Source of the DNA: Chiua virens
Taxonomy: Eukaryota; Basidiomycota; Agaricomycetes; Boletales; Boletaceae
Assembly: GCA_019787685.1 (NCBI GenBank)
Contig: JAHNUO010000008.1
Coordinates: forward strand, 496,001 to 560,000
Length of the DNA: 64,000 nt
Reading direction: 5' to 3'
The position numbers were made by a program, and so were the translations under genes. The notes under the pieces are model-generated. The model ran no database searches and was not told the origin of the DNA. It worked only from the letters and a program-made list of their open reading frames with translations. Positions 35,311-45,159 of the stretch are shown one piece after another. How positions within the stretch are numbered: position 1 is the stretch's first letter; each line of letters begins with the position of its first letter.

Positions 35311-35795
35311 TTGAGCGGTGAGATTGTGTGGAGACGAACAATCGACAAAGTTGTGGACATTGGTCACGGTAAAGTGGTGTGTCACAACTTCAAGTCCGTT
35401 CCCCGCACTTTGCTGCACTTCTATGATGGACTTCCCAGCGTGACGCAGGAACAGCTTGAACGCAAGTATGCTATGCTTGAAGAAGAATTCGAAAATGGTA
35501 TCCGTGAAGAAGTTCGAGCTGCTCTTAAACAACCCCCGTGGAAGATGAGATCTCTCCTGTCACATGCCGATAATTTAACCGTCCCAGAATTATCCTCGAT
35601 CTTTTTCGCCAGATCTACCGGTAAGGATATTCGCCACGTCACCGGATATATCCACCCCAACCGTTTGGCTCCTTGGCCAAGTGGTTGATCGACTACGTCG
35701 TTTTCCGGATGGACGCAGAGGCCAGCCAAGCTACTTCTTCAGCAGCCAATGCCATTTTTGAACGGAACACTCAGGCATTGATCTCGAGGGTGTAA
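35311..35795 (+). CDS. Unrecognised gene fragment, frameshifted
   Basis: I do not recognise this protein. A frame follows a CTATGTAG acceptor-like sequence at 35310, so an upstream exon is expected, but I could not find one between here and the clathrin stop at 35122. It reads SGEIVWRRTIDKVVDIGHG, then FKSVPRTLLHFYDGLPS, a helical EQLERKYAMLEEEFENG, and continues to TGYIHPN. There the frame appears to need one extra C (near 35658-35661) to continue as PFGSLAKWLIDYVVFRMDAE and end ALISRV at 35793-35795. Composition is coding-like. It may be the remains of a gene truncated at its 5' end, or a small gene whose first exon I missed. Confidence 0.4.
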
Positions 35796-36487
35796 GGAAC
35801 TCTTGCTGTTTGCGCGAACCCCCTGTTCATCCTTTCTTCCAAAGTAGCATCGATCGTGTCGTCCTTCCTGCTTTCAATTGCTTACTAGTGAGCGCCGCTC
35901 GCACTTCGGCGCGTGTTATTAGCGACATAAAGTTGACAAGGTTTACATGGTCACAGAATTCCTCTTTTACAGATCAGTGTCGAGATCGTTTTCTGCGCGC
36001 TCTTCGATCTTACTGTCCGTGGCCTTCTCTTTTCCCTTCACTTTTGTATTTTCGTCGGTGGAGAAGTTTCGTCCGCCATGTTTGCGAAATTTTCAATGAT
36101 TCGCGACCGTCTCTTGCTTGGACCGGCGATCGGAGCGTAAGTGATGTCACGGTGGTGTTTGGATGCGGAACTTTGACGCGAGCCAGGCACTAGCATGGTA
36201 TACCATGTCCTCCATCAGATTCCCGCAGAGTTGCACTCCACGCCGTTCGTTGACGAACAACTTTGCTTTCCAAACAGTATCAGTCTAAAAAGAGATCAAG
36301 GACACAGCTCTACTCCATAAGAACCATCTTCGTTGTTAGTGCAAGCAGATCTCACTTGAGCCGCACAACCATATCTGGAATGGGATGCGAGAGGTAAAGC
36401 AATTACAAAAAATCCATAGTAAGGTGCATATCGTCCAAGCGTCGAAAGAATGTGTGTATGATGCCGAAATGAGGACCCAAGCAAATG
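35796..36487. other. Intergenic, between unknown fragment and Rho3 3' end
   Basis: About 690 nt. Nothing recognisable; the plus-strand frame at 35810-36193 has no family signature. Genes on both sides end towards it. Confidence 0.4.
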
Positions 36488-37508
36488 TCACATTACTATA
36501 CAACCACCTCCTGGGCCCTTGGCCCTCGTGCTCAACGATACTCGTGCGGCTTCGTAAAAGACCTCCGAGACCCCACGGTTGTGTTTCGAGCTGCATTCTG
36601 CCAGGTGATTAGCTGGGATCGTATTCCGAAGCAGGTCAAGGCAGGCCGAAAACACACCCAGATACCGCGACGCTCTTATTCGCCGTGCCACCGCGAGACC
36701 CTCCTCGTATTGTACCGAGTGCGTCCCATAACGCGCAAGCCGTTCTCGGACGTTCCGATCGTCTCGAAGATCACACTTGAGTGCTGCGTCCAATCAGTTT
36801 CAGTTACCGACCGACCATGCGAACACTGACCGACGAGAACAAGCTACACAAACAAAGGCGTCAGCCATGCTCAGCGTCAACAGCGAAGCGCATACCTTGA
36901 CCCCCGGACAAAACTCGAGAATCTCGTCTATCCACTGTCACACATCGCATATCAACAGGCATCCCAGTCACGGACAAACCACTCACTTTGGTTTCCACGT
37001 TTTCGAGCGAGGTCGGGTTGTCGACCTACGACGGGGATCAGACGCCGCCTTGGGAACCACACCGACGGACGCACCGAGAAACAGATCATGACGACGTGGG
37101 TCTCTGCATAGCTCAACGAACGCAACCTGTCAAACTCCTCCTGTCCTGGCGGTCGCTTGACCCGTCAAGCGCGTGGACGGACCGTCTCGAAACCGACCGA
37201 CTTACCGGCCGTGTCCCATAAGCTGAGCTCGACGAGCTGGTCGTCGACGTAGATGTCGTGGACGTAGTTTTCAAACACGGTCGGTTCGCTGTCGGGCCGT
37301 GAATGTCATGACTCGGAAAGGGAAGAGACTGTGGGGTGGTCGGCTCACTATACTTGGGTAAAGAAGCCCCTGGTGAAAACGTTGAGTAGTGACGTCTTAC
37401 CTGTGCGAAGCGAGTGCGTGTGTTGAGCTGAGGGAAGGAGGTATGGGTGTACGTACCACAAGCACCGTCACCGCAGACAACGACCTTTCTTTGTATCTGG
37501 TGAGACAT
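36488..37508 (-). CDS. RHO3: Rho-family small GTPase, Rho3-like
   Basis: Membrane-anchored switch for polarised exocytosis and actin organisation. Nine exons (37508-37457, 37400-37349, 37288-37206, 37145-37075, 37025-36987, 36934-36896, 36843-36831, 36783-36658, 36597-36488) give 194 residues with exact phases. P-loop GDGACGKTS near residue 14; switch I effector segment [16 protein letters not shown]; switch [19 protein letters not shown]; base-recognition [10 protein letters not shown], with Leu before Lys-Cys-Asp in place of the common Thr, as I recall for fungal Rho3; CSSKHNRGV in place of CSA-type G5. The Rho insert region is present. It ends in a CAAX box CIVM, whose terminal Met predicts farnesylation. 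Exon 7 is only 13 nt. Rho2 or a novel Rho paralogue are alternatives. Confidence 0.9.
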
Positions 37509-37879
37509 GCGTCAAGGGTGAGCACGGAGGGTGGAAGCCACGCTGCACGATAAGGATGAGGGTCTTACAGGTCTGCGACCAAAACCAGCCTTCGAAGAAG
37601 AGCCACAGATCACCATGAGGAAAGCGGACGAAATGAGATGGGCCTGCAGTCAAAGGCTCCCCTTCATTGTTTACTCTTGTTTGTACAAGAGAGCACAAGA
37701 AAATTGGATCAAGAAAAACCTAGGGTACAGCATGGGGACGTGGTAGTACAAGTGTCTAACCAGTGTCGCAATAGTTACATATACAGCAGGCAAACCCAGA
37801 CGTCAGCACTGTCCTCCAAACATATTTACTTGATCATAACACGACAGCAAGACAGGTCCATGACAATGAAAGCAACACA
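37509..37879. other. Intergenic, Rho3 promoter
   Basis: 371 nt between the Rho3 start codon and the 3' end of the large Zn2Cys6 regulator, both on minus. No reading frame worth calling. Confidence 0.45.
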
Positions 37880-40800
37880 TCAGTTGTGGCCCAGGTTTCC
37901 GTTCCCCAGGCCGCTAGAATTGACAAAATCTTGCCATGTGTTTTGTATATTGTTGACCTCTGGGGACTCTCGTCGGGTCCCGGACGCGTGGCCGTTCATC
38001 TGAGAATAGCTATTCTCGGAGACCATCCCGTAATCGTAGACGGGGAAGTAGCTAGGGAACTGTCCCGGAACCAGTTCCATCGGTTGTATTTGTGACGGGC
38101 AGTCATTATATCCCGCATCGTAGTGTTCCCGTACGGGCGTGTTGAAAGCGGATGCGTCGCTGTACGTCGCTCCGTTGGAGTGAGAGTTTGTAGAGTGACC
38201 AAACGTCTTCAGGTAGTCCACAACAGTGGGATGGACATGGCTGCTTCCAGCGGTCAACGGCAGCGGCACTACTGGATTCGAAGACGTGGGTGAACGATCA
38301 ACAACTCCAGGCGACGATTGAGGCGAGAGCGAGTCTTTTTTGGCTACGAGCCGTGTCCTACCCCCAAGGGTTGCAAGCTCGTCGTCGTCTTGGAAAGGTG
38401 ACGTCGGCTCAGAGTGGCTCGACAATTGCCTTGTGAGCGGCGAAATTTTGCCCTTTCGAAACTCGTTCAAGCTGATGTGTGCCTTCTTCTGCAACGTAAG
38501 CATGATATCCTGTGGAGCGGATGAGCGAGCACATGAGACTCAAAGGGTACAGATTTACCAATACGGACTGAGCGCGGAACCCCCGTGCTGTTTTGGAGAA
38601 AAGTTCACAGGCGGAGTCCAACTGCACAAGTGCAGAGGGCGCCAAACTCATCGACGGACATCGGGTGACAACAGAACCCAGTACAATCTATGATTCGCAT
38701 CGCAAAAGGAATTCAGCGCTCGTCAGTACCTCTCCTATCGCGGAACTTAACAACGACAAGCGACGTACCGCAGATGAAAACATGTGGGTCCACAGGAACC
38801 ACATTCGCTCACTCGGTTCCTTGAGTTGCGTGTGCAAATTCCGCATCAAAGCTACCAATGATCCCGCACTTCGGTAAGCAGCGATGACCGAGGTTCCATA
38901 CGGACTGCCAAGCGGATCCTTGGGGTGATCGGTCACAGCACGGGCAAAGAAGCTCCGGTGGAGATAGAGAAGATCTAATGAAAGCAGTGTCAATGGCAGT
39001 CCTTGTAACGAGCGAGTAAACATTGAAACATGCAAGTGGGAATAAGTGATGGATGTCAAGACGCACTCATTTCGCGAATAGCAAGAACTATATGTCGTTG
39101 CAGGATCAGCGACACGCTCTCCTGATGGCGTGAATCTATGGGTGACGAGTTTCCAAATCCAGCCACCTGCAGATTGGGAGGGACGGGGAATGCGCGCAAC
39201 TTGCGATCCAGCTGAAGGACCGTTGCGTATGTCGGCGTCTTGGCACCAAAGGCTTGATCGTGCACCACACTCATACATTCTGATGCAAAACGGTGTTTCC
39301 AGGCATGGACTGTTACAACATCAGAACATGAGTCCTAATAGATCGTGCAACGCACATGATTCATCGCCAGTTTCGGAAGCAGGCAACTTGCAATCGACAT
39401 GGGACATGTAAAACGACGGCGGACGTCCAAAGGTCCAGCACTGCAATGGCGATGATCAAACGCTCTATGTTACGTAGGTGCCTTTGTACTCACTTGCCAT
39501 GAGTCGTACGTATACAGCTCCCAGAATAACTCTCGGCGGCGGAGTGTCTCCTTTTGGTCCACTCCCCATTTACTTGGATCCCGGTCTGTGAGCCAAATAG
39601 GTCAATGTCCAACGCGGCAGACAGTAAAGGGATACTGACGGAGCCCGATCTATCAAGGTCCGTGACAAATATATCGTTTAAACCCTCGTGATCCATGAGC
39701 GAGAACACTCACGCTCTGACTGATCTTTATTGCGGTACCAATAATGGCCCATCTAGTGCCAGAATTGGATCCGTGTCTGTCAGATAAGAAAAGATAAAAG
39801 GTCATGAGAAACTATCAGGGCAAAAATCAGCAACCTGTTGCCACGATACGACGAATGTACATGCCAATGTCTGCACGGCGCTGATGGTGGGTTCTTCGAA
39901 AAGTGAACTCTGAAAGAGGGTTGCACGAGCCAATTGATGGTATTTTTCAGCCTCGATATTGTAGGCTGTGTGCTTGATATCCACGAGGCTTCCGATTGCG
40001 AGAATCATAAACATGAGGGCGAGCTTGTGCGATAGAAGAGGGTCGTCTGCGGGCGGACCGACATCAGGGGCATAAAACAAGGGATATATTTCTTCGAAGA
40101 AGTCCTGTTCGCTGATTGGGTTGTACCTAAGGGAAGCATGAGAATTTCGGAAGGGGACCTGAAACGAGGCAGCCCACATCCAAGCACCGAGCGTGTAGTA
40201 TACTTGACACAGATAGTGTGCTTTTGGTGATTCTGGGAGATACCAAAAGAGTTCGCGGAGTCTGACATTTTCGACCTGAAGGGGGTGAGAACTTGGGACA
40301 AGCGGGAAGGCACCGCTGCGGGCCAGAATTTCGGGGGAAAGAATATTCTGGAGAGAGGCGAGGCGGACCTCGGATTCGTGGGCTTCTGAGCCCTCGTTCT
40401 GAATGGACGTTAGCAGGATCGCACAACAGGCGGTTACGAGACGTCAGTACCTGCAAAAAGTACTGTAGACAAATGGGGTTGAGTGAAACAAAATGACATT
40501 GTGTGTGACGACGAGGCTCACCCAAGAATTGGCTATAGAACCGAAATACTTGGCGCCTCCAGACGCATTGATCGAGAGCGAGCCGAAGGCGTCGACGATT
40601 TCTCCGTTTTGCTCTTCTTCCTTGATGTCACCCTTTGGAATATTGCGATGGGTAGGGGGTTCTCTTTGTAGGGGAGCTTTGAGTTGAAGGAGGTCTTCTG
40701 CGAGTAGAGGGTGCCTATCGGAGGCGATGAGGGAGTGGGAATGCCTGAGCGCGTCCTCGAGCTCGCGGACACGATTGCAAAGGACAGAGATCTTTTCGTG

Positions 40801-41176
40801 GAGTTCCTGTGTTGAGGCGAGGACAAAGCTGCGATGGCGTGAGGGGGGGTTGTGGGATGGAGGGGGAACGAGTGGGACGCACCGATTTCCTTGACCAGTT
40901 GTCAAAGAGCCTGGACCACAGGAGCGATTACGTTGACGTAGGCGGGGAAGGGGGCGGGAAAGACGTACCGTCCGGACAGATCGCGCCGCACCCGCGCTTG
41001 ACGCAAGGAGCCACAGGGAACATTTCTGTCGCACCGCAGCTTGAGACTGTGGAGCGGGGGGCGGTGAGGGGGGGAGTGGAGGGGAGAGATGTGACATACC
41101 GCCTGCATTCTGCACATGATAGACGAGTTGCACCTTTTCTGCGTTTCTTTGGGTCTGTGAATATGTGGTGGTCCAT
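37880..41176 (-). CDS. Fungal-specific Zn2Cys6 transcription factor with middle homology domain (frameshifted in this sequence)
   Basis: Large nuclear regulator with more than ten exons. It starts MDHHIFTDPKKRRKG at 41176, then the binuclear cluster CAECRRLKLRCDRNVPC, continuing GSCVKRGCGAIC, then a coiled-coil dimerisation segment (ELHEKISVLCNRVRELEDAL). The fungal-specific regulatory domain follows: YNPISEQDFFEEIYPLFYAP, HGSNSGTRWAIIGTAIKISQS, QKETLRRRELFWELYTYDSW, FGRPPSF with SHVDCKLP, then FASECMSVVHDQAFGAKTPT and LDRKLRAFPVPPNLQ. The C-terminus (37880-38503) is a disordered Ser/Pro/Asn-rich tail ending WQDFVNSSGLGNGN. Near 41004-41006 an extra T breaks the cluster: sequence reads CGSLRQA where removal of one base gives CGSCVKRGC. 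The region around 39580-39720 could not be resolved into exons with confidence. Regulon unknown. Confidence 0.82.
41001..41010 (-). other. Apparent 1-nt insertion inside the Zn2Cys6 cluster
   Basis: Minus strand reads TGT-GGC-TCC-TTG-CGT; without one T it is TGT-GGC-TCC-TGC-GTC, restoring the fifth cysteine of CxxCx6Cx5CxxCx8C. No intron of usable size fits. Confidence 0.7.
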
Positions 41177-43398
41177 GTTGATGAGAGAGATGGACGACGA
41201 GAAAGAGAAAAGGGCGCGATGGCTTGCAAGTGGGGATTCCACGGGCGGAACGAATATCTAATATCAAAGATACAATTGCCTTTCTTGGATAATCCGGCAA
41301 TATATTAGCAAATTCGCTCGCGGGATTGAAGCGGAATCAGCCGACGTATCGGAATTCGGAATTGCTTGCGATAGCGACTCACTCTCCCTCTGACCTCGTG
41401 TCTAGTGTACTGACAATGAGCGTGTTACGTGTGTTCAGGGGACAGGGCGTAGTACATGATGTATACGATCCTCATTCAACGCCCTCTCGACGGCAAATCG
41501 CCTGATAAATATTTGACCCGGTCTGAGTCGAAACGAGACCCGAGGATCTCATCTCGGCCAGATACCTCGAGGTCTCCCTCCGAACTCACTTCCAAATGAA
41601 CATCAGTCGCCGACCCGCTCCGCTTCCCACCTCATGTTCTCTTCATTGTTCGCGATTCGGTGTCCTTTAGCCGGGAACACATAAAGCATGCATACTGCCA
41701 TGTCGGATGTACCATCCCCAGAAGGGGAAAAGTCTTGATGAGTGAAACATCTACGTACGCAGCAGATCCGACACACCTCGTCTGATAGTTTATGATAACT
41801 CCTGTCCGCCGCCACTCTTTGCACATCGCTTCCTCGCACCCGCCGCCACCGCACACGAAGTCCAGACATCGAAGCCCACAACGCCACTCACACGCGCTAA
41901 AACATACCGCGTGTTTACATCTTAAAAATCTCCTCCTCGTTCGTTCGATGCCACCACCTTGCAATACGACTCCGCTCGAGGACCTTACCCTCTTCGGCGG
42001 AAATATGACACCGTGACGCCAACCGGACGCCAAACAATCGACGATGACACCATCCGAGGAGGCCACGTAGAACGACGTCACAAAACAAGAAGCTGCTCGA
42101 GGTAAATTCATACGAACAGGTCACATTCTAAAATCGTCCCTGTAACCAGTTCTGAAACGTGTCCTCGATTACTTGCATCCCCTTTTACGTCGGCGTCTCC
42201 TACGCTGCGGCACTCGACGTCGCGGGCTCTCACAGTGGCTGCATCGGTTAACACCGCCAGCCATGATCTTGTTCAACGACGTGGACATCCTACATTGGCG
42301 TACGTGTTAACCGAATTATCCAACACACTCGGCCACATCGCACACTCACCGTTGCCCGCACGTCTCGACGCACGCCCAACAAGGCGTTTCATGACACGGA
42401 CTATACACACAATATCTCGACATGCAATAGTCCTATACCCATCAGTCCACGCCAGCCGAACGCGATGAAGAGACACTCACGATCCACCACGGAAGCTCAT
42501 CCCGCAGGGCGAAATGCCCACATTCATACTGCAACCACTTGGGCTCGATGATCCTGCACATCGCGTCGATGAGGTATAACACAACCTGTGCGAAGCATCC
42601 CACTTGGTATGCGCTGGCAGGAAGCAAAGCCCGCTTGGGCGACCTCACCCGTTCACCTGTTGGCACGAACCCGCAGGCGGGCCTGCATGTTGACAGGGGT
42701 TGCCTACCGTATATATACCCCTGCCAAAGAAGACCGACCACCCGCAACGCCACTCGGGCTGTCCTTGTCATCCCCCGGCTGTCATACCGCTTCGAGGTTG
42801 ACGCGATGCGATCCATTCTTCGGCATCACGTATTGCGGGAGTTCGATCGAGGGATCATTGGATGAACCGAATATTGGATGGGCCTGCTCGGACGCGCTCG
42901 TGCGTTTTAATCTCTGCACTCGGAAGGGATGTGGTGGTGGTACGTGGCGCTTCAACAACTTGGTAGGTTCTCTGCCATTTAAGAAAACAGGCAGTGGGGG
43001 ATATTGTAAGGCTCGCCAGTAAGCGGTCCGATCATCGCATCAGATCCTCGACATGGCGGAAGCGGAATGACGTTCTAATACAGAGTACCTCGCGCAAAGT
43101 GCCGGGAAGTAGGTTGTTTCCCACCAGCCTGACCGAGTCGTACAACTTGGGCCGTTCGATAATAAAGTGCATCTCGCTCGAAAAAGGACCATCATATGAT
43201 ATAGTAACCGGATCGATGGAAATCGACTGGCTTCTTAGGTGTTGGAAAAATAGTACAGACGGTACGCTAGTTGTCGCAGTCTACCGTGTAATCCATGAGA
43301 TGCGTCTCTCGAAGCAGGGGGTAGCTCCAGAATCCAAATGTCTAATTACAGATACATACCCCAGATGCGCCCGAGAGAGAATTAGAAGTGATGCCATC
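41177..43398. other. Gene-poor interval
   Basis: About 2.2 kb upstream of the large regulator. Frames are numerous but short and in conflicting phases; minus 42442-42816 has a protein-like end (LIDAMCRIIEPKWLQYECGH) without a recognised family. A long 5' regulatory region for the transcription factor, or a decayed gene, could account for it. Confidence 0.35.
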
Positions 43399-44882
43399 TC
43401 ATATAGCAACAGGGGTAAATTCTTCTTCTACGCCAGATGCAAGCCCTTCCGTCTTCCGCTCCGGACTGGCACCAAGGTCCCCCGCCGAACCTGACATGAC
43501 ACTCGTCGTGTCTCTCACTACCACAGTCGCCCGGGGAAGTTCGCTCGCGGGGCTTACGGGCTCGGTAACCGATTCATCAATGGATGACGTATCGGACAAT
43601 CCGTTATATATTGGTTCTTGTTCGGAGCGCGGCGATTTGACGGGCGTCGTAGAAGAAATACTAGCACTTCGTGCGCCAAAGAAATCACCGAGCTTCCTCG
43701 TAAGCGGTTGCGGAGGCAGTGATGACGCGTTGTCAGGTGTACAACTAGCTGTCGGTGCCAGTGCGTTGGGTATGGGCGTCGCAAAAGGGGGCGTTTTCGC
43801 TGAGGGCTCAGTCCGCCAGAGTTTGAAGCCCCATCCTCCTGGGGCCGGGACGTTCTTCTTGGGCTCGGCCTGGGAAGAAGAAGCTCCCGCCGTAGATCCA
43901 CCCGTGTTGGGTATTGGAACGCCGACATTGTTTTCCTCTATGAACGCGCGAAGTGCTTTGACGCATAATTCCGACGCCTCCCGTGCTTCGTTCGCTTCGC
44001 CCAATTCATGCTTTGTCTCGTCCAGCTCTGCTCGCGTCACATTGAGCTCTTTGCGTAACATCTCCACCTCGGCTGACTCTTCCGACTGAAACACAGAAAT
44101 CGGAGGCGGTGACGCGCGGCCAAAGATCCCCGATGACCTGTTCCCAGCTCCCAACTTATTTCCCCCCGTCGTGTTATCCGGGAAAGTAAAGCTTGTCGGA
44201 CCAGGACTACCATGAGGTGAGCCGCCGTCGACCTTTGCGAAACCCGAGTCTGAAACAGATGAAATACGCCGATGTGAATTCATCCGAGCGACGTTCGAAC
44301 CAGTCAGGGGCGCAAAGGACGCCCGCTTGGACGTTTGAGGACCTGCCAAGGCGGCGAGACTGGCTCGGGAGAGATCCAGCCCAGAGGGCACTTGACTTTG
44401 CCGCCGACTTTCCGACTGCAGTCGCATGAGCCCACGTCTGAGGACACGTCGTCGTCGGCGGTGAATCGAGGCTCAGCCGAGACAGCGACGTACCTGCTCT
44501 CCTCGACCTTTGTCCGGAGTATGGAAACCGTGTATTCGTCGTCCTTGGCTTTGCTGTTCGCGGTGTCGAGGGCCTCTTGCAACTCGGAACACTTGTCTGT
44601 CATGTGGGTGAGAGTGTCGGTGAGATCCTTTTCCCTGGCCTGGATTTCAAAGAATGATTTGGCGAGTTCATCTCGTTGACGAGTCGCATCCGCCAAAGAC
44701 GAGGTGAGGTTGGTGATGATGTGGGAAAGGACTTGTGGGTCGAGGGACTGAGGTCGCTTTGTGTCAATGGGGGTCGAGGGTGGCAGGGACTCGTTGTCGA
44801 GCTGGCGTTCGAGCTCGAGGGTGAGGTCGATGGAGTAAGGTCTATCTCGTGTGTCGTTTAGGGTGTCGTTAGTGGTGGACAT
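43399..44882 (-). CDS. Coiled-coil protein with disordered C-terminal half
   Basis: Two exons, 44882-44494 and 44437-43399, encode 475 residues in exact phase. Function not recognised. Residues about 50-130 form a long coiled coil (LSSLADATRQRDELAKSFFE, TDTLTHMTDKCSELQEALD). After a Ser/Pro-rich linker a second coiled coil follows (SAEVEMLRKELNVTRAELDE, HELGEANEAREASELCVKAL), ending at FIEENNVGVPIPN. The rest contains GGWGFKLWRTEP and LTRKLGDFFGARS, short conserved-looking islands in disordered sequence. The two-coil layout recalls Sec2/Rabin-type exchange factors or endocytic adaptors, but no diagnostic motif is present and I make no functional claim. The long open frame on the opposite strand (43388-44089) is a shadow. 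Start is the first ATG, a Thr/Asn/Asp-rich N-terminus. Confidence 0.72.
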
Positions 44883-45159
44883 GGTTGCGGGTCGAAATGA
44901 AGCTCAAGCTACGCTACTACATACACATGTCGCGAAGTTTGCCGCAACGTCCGTAGCCCACCGTCACTTGCCTTTTCTGGTTCAGAACACCAGCGCACGT
45001 GATTCAGTAACACAGCCACGCATCAGTGCCGCGTCGCACTCAGTATAGCATTCATATCGTACATGTCTTACATTTCATCCATAAACTGCCTATATAACAC
45101 CCCTTACCCCTTGTCTAGATGTTTTGTAGATTCCCGGTCTAGCTCGCATCGCTTCGTCC

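Noticed and set aside
39830..39910. Frameshift in the regulatory domain of the large Zn2Cys6 factor
   Set aside because: A donor GTGGCA a few codons earlier gives TFVVS-HGSNSGTRW in frame.
43388..44089. 233-codon open frame on plus
   Set aside because: Antisense to the coiled-coil gene, whose exon phases and composition are coherent; the plus frame has no recognisable sequence.
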